A DNA stretch of 64,000 bases from the NCBI GenBank assembly GCA_038321775.1, contig JBBQFI010000002.1, forward strand, positions 310,001 to 374,000, given 5' to 3'. The translations under genes and the position numbers were made by a program. This document shows, in pieces, positions 53,395-62,784 of this stretch; position 1 is the stretch's first letter; each line of letters starts with the position of its first letter. Below the pieces are notes generated by a model. It saw nothing but the letters and a program-made list of their open reading frames with translations. It did not search any database and was not told the origin of the DNA. The stretch is from JBBQFI01 sp038321775. Its GTDB lineage: Bacteria > Verrucomicrobiota > Verrucomicrobiia > Chthoniobacterales > UBA10450.

Positions 53395-54495
53395 TTATCG
53401 CAACTTCAAAGTGGCAAGTCCCAGCAGCGCAAAAATCGCGGACATGATCCAGAAACGCACGATGACGGTGTTTTCCTTCCAGCCCGCGAGCTCGAAGTGA
53501 TGGTGGATCGGCGACATCGCGAAAATGCGTTTGCCGGTAAGTTTGAAACTCAGCACCTGCAAAATGACTGAGACCGCTTCAATGACGAAGACACCTCCGA
53601 CGACCGCGAGGAGCAACTCTTGTTTGCAGCAAATCGCGACGACACCAATCATCCCTCCGATCGCGAGCGAACCGGTGTCGCCCATGAACACGCGCGCCGG
53701 ATGACAATTATACCAAAGGAAACCGAGCCCCGCCCCAACGAGCGCGCTGCAAACAACCGTCAATTCGCCGGTGAACGGATAGAACGGAACCTGTAAATAT
53801 TCCGCAATCTTGAAATTTCCCGCAGCGTACGAAAGCAGCGCGTAAGCAAACGCGACCGTGATAGTGCAGCCGATCGCGAGGCCATCGAGGCCGTCAGTAA
53901 GATTGACGGCATTGGACGAACCGACCACGACGAGCGCGAAAAATATGAACGTGAACCAGCTCATGTTCGTGACCACGGGCAATTTGAAAAACGGGAGGTA
54001 AAGCGAACGTGCCTGCACTTCGATGAGCGGGCTCGTGAGAAAAACTGTGGTGACGATGGCGGCGAGGATGACCTGGAAAACAAGTTTCAATCTCGCCGGA
54101 AAGCCGTCCGATTTTTTGCTGATGACCTTGAGATAATCGTCCACGAAACCGAGCACGCCGAGATAGATCAAAGTGAAAAGGACCAGCCAGACGAAGCGAT
54201 TGTCTGGTCGCGCCCATAAGACGCTCGAAAGAAAAACCGAACCGATGATGAGAACGCCGCCCATCGTCGGAGTGCCTTGTTTTCCACCGTGCAATTCGGC
54301 GAGACGCCGCACTTCTTCCGCCGTGCGAATAGGCTGCCCCACTTTCAGCGAAATAAGTTTTCGGATAACGAAATTCCCGAAGAGCAAACAGAGCAGGAAC
54401 GCGGTGATGGCGGCTGCGACCGCGCGAAACGTGACGTAATAGAAAACGTTAAAACCGCGAACCTGATCGCTGAAAAGGTGAAGATAATAAATCAC
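53395..54495 (-). CDS. mraY: phospho-MurNAc-pentapeptide translocase MraY
   Basis: The 366-residue polytopic protein has the acidic and Lys signatures GTPTMGGVLI, FVDDYLKV, NAVNLTDGLDGLAIG and VFMGDTGSLAIGG, followed by MSPIHHHFELAGW. It makes lipid I. Its start overlaps the murF stop by 4 bp. Confidence 0.97.
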   Translation of the reverse strand: MIYYLHLFSDQVRGFNVFYYVTFRAVAAAITAFLLCLLFGNFVIRKLISLKVGQPIRTAEEVRRLAELHGGKQGTPTMGGVLIIGSVFLSSVLWARPDNRFVWLVLFTLIYLGVLGFVDDYLKVISKKSDGFPARLKLVFQVILAAIVTTVFLTSPLIEVQARSLYLPFFKLPVVTNMSWFTFIFFALVVVGSSNAVNLTDGLDGLAIGCTITVAFAYALLSYAAGNFKIAEYLQVPFYPFTGELTVVCSALVGAGLGFLWYNCHPARVFMGDTGSLAIGGMIGVVAICCKQELLLAVVGGVFVIEAVSVILQVLSFKLTGKRIFAMSPIHHHFELAGWKENTVIVRFWIMSAIFALLGLATLKLR

Positions 54496-55889
54496 GAGGC
54501 GATTCCTTGTGGCGATTGATGTTTCGCGAATTCTTCCAGGACGCGTTCCGTGCGGGCGGCACGGCTGCCTTTAATCAGGACGAGGTCGTTAGGCGAAGCT
54601 TCTTCCGCCAGGATTTCTGCCGCTTCCTCGGCCGAAGCGACGGTGCGACTTTTTTCCAAACCCGCCTCGCGCGCCGCCTCCGCGATTATTCCAGCGGTTT
54701 TGCCGATCGCGATCAGCTCATCGATTTTTAGTGTCGCTGCGGCTTCGCCGACTTCGCGATGACCGCGCTCGCATTCATTTCCTAATTCGGCCATCTCGCC
54801 GAGGACGGCGATGCGACGTCCTTCGGTTTCCAATTCCGCCAGCGTGGCGAGCGCGGCGCGCATCGATTCCGGATTGGCGTTGTAACTGTCATCAATGAAT
54901 TGCACACCGCGAATGTTTTTGATTTGCAGACGCGCTTTAGTGAGGGGTGCGGAAGCAAGGCCCGCGGCGCAGTCTTCGATCGAAAGACCGAGAACGCGGC
55001 CGGCGGCGACCGCAAGCAACGCATTCTGAATCATGTGCAATCCCGGCACCGGTAATTGTGCGCGGCAGCGATGTGCGCCTTCGAGAATGGTGAACTCCGA
55101 TCCGCTCGCGCTCTGCCGCAGATCAGTCGCGCGTACCGAGCCTTCCTCGGTTCCAGCGAAAACGATTTTTGCACGCGTTCGTTTCGCGATAGCCGCGCTG
55201 AAAGAATCGTCCGCATTGAGAATGAGTGTTCCATCTGGCCCGATCGCCTCGGCGAGAGCACCTTTCTCCAGTGCGATCGCTTCGCGCGATCCCATGAACT
55301 CGATATGCGCGACACCGACATTCGTGATGATGCCAACATCGGGTGCGGCGATTTTTGCGAGCGCAGCGATTTCTCCGGGGTGATTCATGCCGATTTCCCA
55401 AACCGCGATCTCATCGCGTGATGTCGCTTCCAGAATCGTTCTCGGCAGGCCAACGTGATTGTTAAAGTTACCTTCCGTTTTCGTGACGCGAAAACGATGG
55501 CCCAGCGCTGCGGCAACGAAATCTTTTGTCGAAGTCTTTCCGTTGCTGCCGGTAATCGCGATCACTTTGAGCGTAAGCGATTGGCGATATTGCGCGGCGA
55601 TCTGTTGATAAGCGACGAGCGTATCGGCGACGCGAATGAGCGGAAAATGTTTCGGCATTTTCCCTGTCCAATTGCGTTCCACCACAGCGCTGGCGGCGCC
55701 GCGTTCCGCCGCCTTCTCGACAAAACGATGGCCATCGAAATTTTCGCCGCGCAACGGGATAAAAAGATCGCCCGGTTGCAACGTGCGCGAATCAGTACTG
55801 ATTCTGGAAACGAACGGATCGTCTTCGCCTAACGAGATGTTTTCTCCGGCAAAACCTGCCAAACGAGAGAGAGGTAACGCGTCCATCAA
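54492..55889 (-). CDS. murF: UDP-MurNAc-tripeptide:D-Ala-D-Ala ligase MurF
   Basis: The 465-residue ligase has FIPLRGENFDGHRFVEKA, the ATP site VIAITGSNGKTSTKDFVAA, EIGMNHPGEIAALAKIA, FIDDSYNANPESMRAAL and VLGEMAELG. It joins D-Ala-D-Ala to the UDP-tripeptide. It overlaps murE and mraY by 4 bp each, indicating coupled translation. Confidence 0.96.
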   Translation of the reverse strand: MMDALPLSRLAGFAGENISLGEDDPFVSRISTDSRTLQPGDLFIPLRGENFDGHRFVEKAAERGAASAVVERNWTGKMPKHFPLIRVADTLVAYQQIAAQYRQSLTLKVIAITGSNGKTSTKDFVAAALGHRFRVTKTEGNFNNHVGLPRTILEATSRDEIAVWEIGMNHPGEIAALAKIAAPDVGIITNVGVAHIEFMGSREAIALEKGALAEAIGPDGTLILNADDSFSAAIAKRTRAKIVFAGTEEGSVRATDLRQSASGSEFTILEGAHRCRAQLPVPGLHMIQNALLAVAAGRVLGLSIEDCAAGLASAPLTKARLQIKNIRGVQFIDDSYNANPESMRAALATLAELETEGRRIAVLGEMAELGNECERGHREVGEAAATLKIDELIAIGKTAGIIAEAAREAGLEKSRTVASAEEAAEILAEEASPNDLVLIKGSRAARTERVLEEFAKHQSPQGIAS

Positions 55890-57364
55890 AATTCCACCGG
55901 GTGATCTTCGAGTGCACGCCGCGCTACCTGCACGTCGTCAAAGGGAATGGTGTGATCGGCAAACTCCTGGTAAGTCTCGTGACCTTTGCCGGCGATCAGG
56001 ACGATATCGCGCGGTTGCGCCAGGGCGACGGCGCGCGCAATTGCTTCGGCGCGATCAGGAATTTTTTCAAAACGATCGGAACGAAATCCTTTTTCCACTT
56101 CAGCAATGATCGCATCCGGATTTTCTTTTCGCGGATTGTCGGAAGTAATGATGCTGAAATCTGCATTCTGATCGGCAACTTTCCCCATGAGCGGGCGTTT
56201 TTTGCGATCGCGATCGCCGCCGCATCCGAAGACAACGATGAGACGACGCGGTTGGAGATCGCGCAAAGTTTTCAGAACATTCAGCAGCGCGTCGTCACTG
56301 TGCGCGTAATCGACGAAAACCTGGAATTGGCGCTTTGCGGGCACTGATTCCAAACGACCCGGCACCTGCGGCGATTTGCTCAGGCTCAAAATCGCCTCGC
56401 GCAGACTCACGCCAAGATTGTTTGACGCCGCCAGGGCCGCCAGGGAATTAGCAACGTTAAATCGACCGATCAACGGAACACGCACCAGATAACTCTTGCC
56501 GCGCGCATCGAGCTGATACGAAGTGCCGCCAAATTCCATGCGATAATTCGACGCGCGAAAATCTGCGCGCGCACCCATTCCGTAGGTCACGACCGGCGTT
56601 TTTTTTCCGATCCGATTAATCAGGAGCTTCCCGTAGTGATCGTCCGCGTTGATGACCGCGATATTTTTCTTTTTCAATTTCTGCTCGGGCAACGCCGTGA
56701 ACAGTTTTGCTTTCGCTTCGAAATAATTTTCCATCGTCTCGTGAAAATCGAGATGGTCCTGCGTGAGATTAGTGAACACGGCTACATCCCACTCCAGTCC
56801 CCGCGTCCTCTCCTGCGCGAGTGCGTGTGAAGAAACCTCCATCGCCGCAGCTTTGCATCCGGCCGCCACCATTTGCGCGAGCAGTTCCTGCACTTCGAGA
56901 GATTCGGGCGTGGTGCGAATGGCGGGAAGAACGCGCTCACCGATTTCGTAACGGACAGTACCGAGGAGACCGCAGCGCAGCCCCGCTTTTTCGCAAATGT
57001 GTTTGATTAAAAATGTGGTGGTGGTTTTTCCATTGGTGCCGGTAACACCGGCCATTTTTAAACGACGGGCCGGCCGCTCGTAAAACGCGGCCGCGAGATC
57101 GGCGAGAGCGCTCCGGGCGTTTTCCACCACCACGGAAGTGGCACGAACATATTTTTCCTCCCGTTCGGTAACGATGGCGGTGGCACCGCGATCGATGGCC
57201 TGATCGATGAATTGATGGCCGTCGCTTTTTTCACCGCGGAGCGCAACGAAGAGACAGTTCTTCTGTACGCGCCGCGAATCATACGCGATGCATTCGATGT
57301 CCTGATCGACAGGTCCGAGAATCTGGCGCGGCGTAATGGCGGCGGTGAGTGTTTTGAGCTGCAT
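55886..57364 (-). CDS. murE: UDP-MurNAc-L-Ala-D-Glu:meso-diaminopimelate ligase MurE
   Basis: The 492-residue ligase has LFVALRGEKSDGHQFIDQA, the ATP site MAGVTGTNGKTTTTFLIKH, MEVSSHAL, and VFGCGGDRDRKKRPLMG. The motif DNPR in ITSDNPRKENPDAI indicates meso-diaminopimelate rather than lysine as substrate, so the peptidoglycan is DAP type. ATG 57364 lies 28 bp after the ftsI stop. Confidence 0.96.
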   Translation of the reverse strand: MQLKTLTAAITPRQILGPVDQDIECIAYDSRRVQKNCLFVALRGEKSDGHQFIDQAIDRGATAIVTEREEKYVRATSVVVENARSALADLAAAFYERPARRLKMAGVTGTNGKTTTTFLIKHICEKAGLRCGLLGTVRYEIGERVLPAIRTTPESLEVQELLAQMVAAGCKAAAMEVSSHALAQERTRGLEWDVAVFTNLTQDHLDFHETMENYFEAKAKLFTALPEQKLKKKNIAVINADDHYGKLLINRIGKKTPVVTYGMGARADFRASNYRMEFGGTSYQLDARGKSYLVRVPLIGRFNVANSLAALAASNNLGVSLREAILSLSKSPQVPGRLESVPAKRQFQVFVDYAHSDDALLNVLKTLRDLQPRRLIVVFGCGGDRDRKKRPLMGKVADQNADFSIITSDNPRKENPDAIIAEVEKGFRSDRFEKIPDRAEAIARAVALAQPRDIVLIAGKGHETYQEFADHTIPFDDVQVARRALEDHPVEF

Positions 57365-57392
57365 GGCGGACGGTAAGGTGGACGCAAAATGC

Positions 57393-59156
57393 TCAACGGC
57401 GCAGAGCGTTGGTTAAGGCAACGCGTCGTGCCGCCACTCCTTTGACTGGTTCTTCATGCGGTTCGAGATCGAGATAACGCGCCGCTTTTTCCGCCACGCG
57501 GGCGAAGATCGGGCCGGCGATAAGTCCGCCATAATTTAATTCCGGTTTGCTCGTGTGCGCGTCATCCAGCACAACAAGCCCGACAAACTCCGGATGATCC
57601 GCAGGCAGATATCCGCTGAACGAAACGACGTACTTCCCGTGTTCGTAGCCGCCTTTGGGATCGACTTTTTGTGCGGTCCCGGTTTTGCCAGCGATGGTGA
57701 AACCAGGAACGGCCGCTGCTGCCGCGGTGCCGCGATCACTCACGACACCGCGCAGCGCATCACCAATCATGTTCGCAGTCTCAGAAGAAATTACCCGCCG
57801 CAAAACAGTCGGCGAAAAAGTGGTGACAACAGTTCCGTCGCTGTTCGTAATCGATTTCACAATGCGCGGCGTGATGAGTTTGCCGCCGTTGGCGATCGTC
57901 GCCATCGCGGCTGTCATTTGCAATGGTGTGACTCCGATCTCGTGCCCCATGGGAATACGCGTAATCGAAATTTTACTCCACGATTGCGGCGAGTGAACTT
58001 GGCCGCCAATCTCGCCGGGCAACTCGATCCCGGTACGATCGCCGAACCCAAAGCGACGAATGTATTCGTAGAATTTTTCGTCGCCGACTCTCATCGCCAG
58101 TTTTGCCGCGCCGATGTTGCTCGATTTAACAAGCACATCGCGCACGGTCAGCTCGCCGTACGGTTTGTGATCGTGCAAAATCCGGCCGCCGTAATTCCAG
58201 GCGCCGTTCTCGCAAAAGATCGTGGTGTCGGGTTTTACTTTGCGTTCATTCAACGCCGCCGCGGCCGTGACGATCTTGAACGTTGAACCCGGTTCCATCA
58301 TGTCGATGATGGCGCGGTTTTTCATTTGCTCGGGCTTCGCGTCGGCGCGCAGATTAAGATCGAAGTTGGGACGATTCGCCATGGCCAAAACTTCCCCGGT
58401 TTGTGGACGCATGAGAATGATCGTGGCCTTGGTCGGATGATATTCCTTCATCGCGGCGTCGATTTCGTTCTCGACGATGTTTTGTAAATTGAGATCGATG
58501 GTGAGATGAACTTGATATCCATCGCGCGGCGCGCGTTCTTGTCCGCGATAGAGAACGATTTCCTGGCCGGCGCGATTATGCTCGATGTAACGATAACCGT
58601 CTTCGCCGTGCAGATATTGCTCCATCGAAGATTCGACGCCCTGAATCCCGTGATGCTCAAAGTCGGTGAACCCGATCACGTGGCAGAGCATGGAAGCGTT
58701 TGGATAGATGCGCGCGGAGTCGCGTTCGAAGTAAATGCCGCGAATATTTTCAGCGCGTAATTTGTCGCGCAGAACGATGGCGAGATTTTCCGGCACTTCG
58801 CGCTTCACGACGATGTAACGCCGGTCGCAGCGTAACTTTTCCGAAACTTCACGCGACGGCATCTTCAGTGCCGCGCTGAGCAACGAAACCGCGCCCTCTA
58901 TATTATTAAGATGGGTCGCATCGGCCACGATCGTTTGCACGGGGACGTTGTGGGCCAGCACTTCGTTATTGGCATCGAAGATCGAACCGCGTTCTGCGTA
59001 GATGCTCTGCTTGTAAACATGCTTCTCCGCGGCGAGACCGGCGTACTCGTCATGTTTGAGCAGTTGCAGATAAACGAGGCGGAAAGAGAAAAGGCTGAAA
59101 AGCGCGATGAAGCCCAGGCAAACCAAGGCACAACGGGTTCGGCCATTCCATTTCAT
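57393..59156 (-). CDS. ftsI: class B penicillin-binding protein FtsI (PBP3)
   Basis: The 587-residue protein has an N-terminal membrane helix (LVCLGFIALFSLFSFRLVYL, about 11-30), a pedestal domain, and the transpeptidase motifs S291-T-F-K in MEPGSTFKIVTAAAA, S-S-N in VKSSNIGAAK (about 345-347) and K491-T-G in AGKTGTAQK. It cross-links septal peptidoglycan with FtsW. Its start overlaps the ftsL stop as ATGA. Confidence 0.96.
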   Translation of the reverse strand: MKWNGRTRCALVCLGFIALFSLFSFRLVYLQLLKHDEYAGLAAEKHVYKQSIYAERGSIFDANNEVLAHNVPVQTIVADATHLNNIEGAVSLLSAALKMPSREVSEKLRCDRRYIVVKREVPENLAIVLRDKLRAENIRGIYFERDSARIYPNASMLCHVIGFTDFEHHGIQGVESSMEQYLHGEDGYRYIEHNRAGQEIVLYRGQERAPRDGYQVHLTIDLNLQNIVENEIDAAMKEYHPTKATIILMRPQTGEVLAMANRPNFDLNLRADAKPEQMKNRAIIDMMEPGSTFKIVTAAAALNERKVKPDTTIFCENGAWNYGGRILHDHKPYGELTVRDVLVKSSNIGAAKLAMRVGDEKFYEYIRRFGFGDRTGIELPGEIGGQVHSPQSWSKISITRIPMGHEIGVTPLQMTAAMATIANGGKLITPRIVKSITNSDGTVVTTFSPTVLRRVISSETANMIGDALRGVVSDRGTAAAAAVPGFTIAGKTGTAQKVDPKGGYEHGKYVVSFSGYLPADHPEFVGLVVLDDAHTSKPELNYGGLIAGPIFARVAEKAARYLDLEPHEEPVKGVAARRVALTNALRR

Positions 59157-59521
59157 GGGCGCGTCGATTCGTTAGCCACCGGTTGAACCGCATCCTCTTG
59201 CGCCGAACGCGGAGGCGCGCTCAGCCGGACGATGTTCTGCTCCGCGATCGGAATCATTTTCAAATAGCCTTCCTTCAGTCGCCGCTGCAGAGCGGAGCGC
59301 GAAGTGAGCGCGGCAATCTGGCCGGCCGCGACTTCGTTTTGGTTGCGCAAACTGGCCAGCTCGGTCTCGAGATGATGTTGCTGATCGCCGAGATGGTGCA
59401 GTTGCAGGCTCAGATAAACGTAGATAAGACCAGTGAGCGCGAAGAAAACGGTGAGCACGATCCAGCGCGCAAGAGCCGGCGCGTTGATCGCGTTTAGATT
59501 TTTTCGGCGGGAACGGTTCAT
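59153..59521 (-). CDS. ftsL: cell division protein FtsL-like
   Basis: The 122-residue protein has one membrane helix (ARWIVLTVFFALTGLIYVYL, about 18-37) followed by a coiled coil (QQHHLETELASLRNQNEVAA). FtsL is poorly conserved in sequence, so the call rests on this topology and on the position between rsmH and ftsI with ATGA overlaps at both ends. Confidence 0.85.
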   Translation of the reverse strand: MNRSRRKNLNAINAPALARWIVLTVFFALTGLIYVYLSLQLHHLGDQQHHLETELASLRNQNEVAAGQIAALTSRSALQRRLKEGYLKMIPIAEQNIVRLSAPPRSAQEDAVQPVANESTRP

Positions 59522-60444
59522 ATTATTTTCTCCGCCACGCGCAACTTCGCGCTCCGCGAACGCGGATTGCTGCGCTGCTCCGCTTCATTTGGCTCGACCG
59601 GTTTTGAAGTGATCAGTTGCAAATCCCAATCGGGATTGCGCCGTGGCTCGGGCCATTCCGGTCGATCCAGCCATTCGCGACTGTGATCGCGGAAGATATT
59701 TTTCACGATACGATCTTCCAGCGAATGAAATGTGATGACCGCTATGCGCGCTCCTTTTTCGAGGCGATCAATTAAGGCGCGTAAACCTTCCGCCAAAGCG
59801 CCGAGCTCATCGTTCACTTCCATGCGTAACGCCTGGAAAACCTGCGTGGCCGGATGACGACGCCCGTGCCGACCAACAATTTTCTCGATCGCGCGAGCGA
59901 GCGTGCCGGTCTCGAGAAACGGCGCTGTCTTGCGCGATTTCACCAACATCGCTGCGATTCGCCGCGCTGCCGGTTCCTCACCGAGTTCTCGGAACAATCG
60001 CGTGAGATCTTCTTCGCTGTAAGTGTTAACGATTGTCGCCGCTGTCAGTTCGCGGCGCGGATCCATGCGCATGTCGAGCGGCCCATTGCGCATGATGCTG
60101 AAACCGCGTTCGGCATTTTCCAATTGTCGCGACGAGACGCCGAGGTCGAGTAACGCGCCACCGATCTGCGCGATTCCAAGTTGATCGAGAATCTCGCCCG
60201 TCGCGCGGAAGTTGCACTGCCGCAGCCGAACCCGATCGCCAAACGACGCGAGGCGACCGGCGGTGAATTCAATCGCATCTGGATCCTGATCGAGCGCGAG
60301 AACGTTCGCACCGGCGCGCAAAATCGCTTCGCTATGACCGCCGCCGCCGCATGTGGCATCGACGATAAGGCTACCGGGCTTGGGCGCGAGCAAGTCGAGC
60401 ACCTCAGAAACAAGCACCGGACGGTGATAGATCGGATCGTCCAT
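59518..60444 (-). CDS. rsmH: 16S rRNA (cytosine1402-N4)-methyltransferase RsmH
   Basis: From ATG 60444 the protein has 308 residues and begins DDPIYHRPVLVSEVLDLL, as RsmH proteins do. An AGGAGGTGGAGGAA sequence lies just upstream. The SAM site is LIVDATCGGGGHSEAIL, with LLDLGVSSRQLENAERGFS, DMRMDPRR and HSLEDRIVKNIFR. It methylates C1402 in the ribosomal P site. The longer frame to 60612 overlaps mraZ and adds 56 residues not seen in the family. Confidence 0.95.
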   Translation of the reverse strand: MDDPIYHRPVLVSEVLDLLAPKPGSLIVDATCGGGGHSEAILRAGANVLALDQDPDAIEFTAGRLASFGDRVRLRQCNFRATGEILDQLGIAQIGGALLDLGVSSRQLENAERGFSIMRNGPLDMRMDPRRELTAATIVNTYSEEDLTRLFRELGEEPAARRIAAMLVKSRKTAPFLETGTLARAIEKIVGRHGRRHPATQVFQALRMEVNDELGALAEGLRALIDRLEKGARIAVITFHSLEDRIVKNIFRDHSREWLDRPEWPEPRRNPDWDLQLITSKPVEPNEAEQRSNPRSRSAKLRVAEKII

Positions 60445-60523
60445 TTCCTCCACCTCCTCTTCAATAATCAGCGGTCCGGTTGCGAACCAGATTGGCCGCT
60501 CAAACAGCAACGCATTCATTTCG

Positions 60524-60979
60524 TTATAAACCGACGAGATTGGCCACGTGTTGGTAAGTGGCGGTTTCCTCTTCGTGCGCGCGTTTCCAGCGCGCCAAAT
60601 TCCAGATTTCAAAACGCCCGCGGCCGCCCACGAGCGCGACCTCGCCTTTTAAGCCGAGCTCTTTGCAAAAATGTTCCGGTAGAACGAGACGGCCCTGGCG
60701 GTCGGACCCGCCATGTTCGGCGCGCGCATGCAAATGACGTGAAAAAATGCGGCGATCGCGCGGTGGAACGTTCGGATCGGATGCGGCGAGCGAACTCATG
60801 CGATCGAACTCCTGCGGCGACATGACGAGGAGGCATTGTTGATTGGCGTCGGCGAGCAGAATAAATTCTTCGCTACCTTCGCCACGCCAGCGGGATGGAA
60901 TGGTGATGCGATTTTTTTCGTCGATGGCGTGACGAAAATTTCCGGCGTAGAAAGTTTGAGGCTGAGAGTCGTTGTCCAT
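60524..60979 (-). CDS. mraZ: transcriptional regulator MraZ
   Basis: The 151-residue protein has the two SpoVT/AbrB-like halves of MraZ: YAGNFRHAIDEKNRITIPSR and DRQGRLVLPEHFCKELGLKG. VALVGGRGRFEIWNLARW closes the second half. MraZ forms a ring that binds direct repeats before its own gene and controls the dcw operon. Repeats of that kind lie just upstream. It starts at ATG 60979. Confidence 0.95.
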   Translation of the reverse strand: MDNDSQPQTFYAGNFRHAIDEKNRITIPSRWRGEGSEEFILLADANQQCLLVMSPQEFDRMSSLAASDPNVPPRDRRIFSRHLHARAEHGGSDRQGRLVLPEHFCKELGLKGEVALVGGRGRFEIWNLARWKRAHEEETATYQHVANLVGL

Positions 60980-60998
60980 ACGCCAGTGGAAGAACGGG

Positions 60999-61051
60999 CC
61001 ATTTTAATCCACTTTCCCCCACTTCTAACCACCTTCCGTGCCACCGGTCAA
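60999..61051 (-). promoter_or_regulatory. MraZ-box direct repeats and promoter of the dcw operon
   Basis: Read on the minus strand, GTGG-containing units recur every 10 bp: GTGGTTAGAA, GTGGGGGAAA, GTGGATTAAA, then ATGG. This matches the known MraZ target pattern (direct repeats of TGG(G)-type boxes at 10-bp spacing). A TTGACC hexamer at 61046-61051 could be the -35 element, with a weak -10 near TTAGAA, so bound MraZ would cover the core promoter. Confidence 0.75.
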
Positions 61052-61107
61052 TTAAAATAACCCGCATTTGCAGCATTTTTTATCAGCCGCTAAAATGACG
61101 CCTTCCC

Positions 61108-61599
61108 GTGCGATCTTTTCGAGGCATCATCTTTCTTCTCTTGACCGCGGTGGTTCGCGTTCTTCCGGCCCAATCAGGCGAGCATTCGAACGACGCCATT
61201 CGCGTGACGGTTTCACTGAACGCCGATGGCTCACGCACAACATATCGTGCGGACGACGCGAACCGCAAAGCCGTGGCCACGACAACAAATCGCGAAGGAA
61301 AATTACTGAGCCGAACACACTACAAGCTCGACGATAGCGGTCGCTTTGCGACGGGCGCGGTCTACGGGCCGGATAAAAAGCTGCGTTTCAAATCGACTTA
61401 TTCGTATGACGATTCCGGAAAGCTGACGCAGGAACTACAGTCCGACAAAAGCGGAGTGTTGCTGCACAAAATTCTTTACTCCTACGACTCGTTAGGCAAA
61501 CAGATTGGATATTCGATCTACGACGGCGCAGGGAAAGTGGTCGGTCAAACAACCGCGCCCTCTGTTACTGCTTCTCCCGAGAAAAAGAAATCTCGTTAG
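61108..61599 (+). CDS. secreted protein with YD-like repeats, unknown function
   Basis: The 163-residue protein (GTG start) has a signal peptide (MRSFRGIIFLLLTAVVRVLP) and then about four units of roughly 22 residues, each with a Tyr-x-Asp/Gly turn: HYKLDDSGRFATGAVYGPDK, YSYDDSGKLTQELQSDKSGV, YSYDSLGKQIGYSIYDGAGK. This resembles the beta-wrapping YD/RHS-type repeats in a very short form. It is divergent from mraZ. The 9-mer at 61489-61497 encodes the D-S-L-G turn. Confidence 0.7.
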   Translation: MRSFRGIIFLLLTAVVRVLPAQSGEHSNDAIRVTVSLNADGSRTTYRADDANRKAVATTTNREGKLLSRTHYKLDDSGRFATGAVYGPDKKLRFKSTYSYDDSGKLTQELQSDKSGVLLHKILYSYDSLGKQIGYSIYDGAGKVVGQTTAPSVTASPEKKKSR

Positions 61600-61679
61600 C
61601 CTATGGCTCGCTTTCCTGGATTTCGTGTAACCGATCTCAGCTTGCCTGCGTCGTTAAAGAGGATTAGAGAAATCGGCTA

Positions 61680-62351
61680 ATGATCGAATACCTTCAGAAG
61701 GGCGGCATGCTCATGTGGCCGATCCTGATCTGCAGCATCATTTCCATCGGCGTCTTTGCGGAACGGCTTTTCTATTTCCACCGCGCCACGATTCACGTGG
61801 GGGAGTTTCTGCAGGGTCTGTCCAATCTCGTTAGGCGCAGAAATTTCGCGGAAGCTTTGCACGAATCGGCCGGCACACCGGGGCCGGTAGCGCGCGTCAT
61901 TCACGCGGCCATTATTCGTCACGATGCGCCCCGTTCCGAATTGAAAGAAATTGTCCAGGAAGCCGGACAACTCGAAGTGCCAAAACTGGAACGCTTTCTC
62001 GGCGTTCTCGCCACCCTCGCTTTTCTTACTCCATTACTCGGTTTGTTAGGCACGGTCTCCGGAATGATCGAGGCTTTCGGAACCATCACGGCGCATGGCG
62101 GCTTCGCCACCGTGAGCGAACTTTCCGGCGGCATTTACAAAAGCTTGCTTACGACCGCGGCCGGCCTGGTCGTCGCCACGCCGACCTTCGTCGCCTACAG
62201 CTATCTCTCTTCGCGGGTGAACACGATGCTGCATGATATGGAGCGCGCCGGGATCGAAATCGTGCATATGCTGACGGATCGCGAACCGGCCGGGGACATC
62301 ATCAGTTTCAAACCGGCACGCGAAAGCCGGCCTTCCGAGCGCGAGCGTTAG
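61680..62351 (+). CDS. TolQ/ExbB/MotA proton channel family protein
   Basis: The 223-residue protein has three membrane helices (MLMWPILICSIISIGVFAE near the N terminus; VLATLAFLTPLLGLLGTVSG and LLTTAAGLVVATPTFVAYSY in the C-terminal half). The TPLLGLLGTVSGMIEAF signature is diagnostic. It forms the inner-membrane proton channel with the TolR/ExbD-like protein encoded 28 bp downstream. It starts at ATG 61680. Confidence 0.92.
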   Translation: MIEYLQKGGMLMWPILICSIISIGVFAERLFYFHRATIHVGEFLQGLSNLVRRRNFAEALHESAGTPGPVARVIHAAIIRHDAPRSELKEIVQEAGQLEVPKLERFLGVLATLAFLTPLLGLLGTVSGMIEAFGTITAHGGFATVSELSGGIYKSLLTTAAGLVVATPTFVAYSYLSSRVNTMLHDMERAGIEIVHMLTDREPAGDIISFKPARESRPSERER

Positions 62352-62379
62352 CCTAACGAGTCGCGCCGCTGGACGTGAA

Positions 62380-62784
62380 ATGAAACTCACGCGCACGACA
62401 AATTATTCGTTTGGCTGGCTTTGCATCTTCCCGGCCCTCGATGTGCTTTTCCTTCTCATTTTTTTCCTGCTCATCAGTTCCAATTTCATCCTCCAGCCAG
62501 GGATCGCGATCACTGCGCCGTTTTCCCGTTTCGCCCTCGGTCCGCAGGTGAATCAGCAGATCATCAGCATCACCGGCGGTTCGAATGCTTCGATTTATTT
62601 CCGCGATCAAAAAGTAACGCTGCCGCAACTGGAGCCGTTACTCGATGCGGCGAAAAAAGAAGGACGCTCCATCATCATCAAGGCTGATCGTCTGACGCCG
62701 TATGAAATGGTTGTCGCGGTCACGAACGCGACGCTCGAGCACGGCATCACGTCCGTCGCGCTCGCGACCACCTCGGCAAAGTGA
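62380..62784 (+). CDS. TolR/ExbD family protein
   Basis: The 134-residue protein has one N-terminal membrane helix with the conserved aspartate (CIFPALDVLFLLIFFLLISS) and a periplasmic domain (YFRDQKVTLPQLEPLLDAAK, then IIIKADRLTPYEMVVAVTNA). It pairs with the upstream channel gene. Its stop overlaps the start of the TonB-like gene by 4 bp. Confidence 0.9.
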   Translation: MKLTRTTNYSFGWLCIFPALDVLFLLIFFLLISSNFILQPGIAITAPFSRFALGPQVNQQIISITGGSNASIYFRDQKVTLPQLEPLLDAAKKEGRSIIIKADRLTPYEMVVAVTNATLEHGITSVALATTSAK

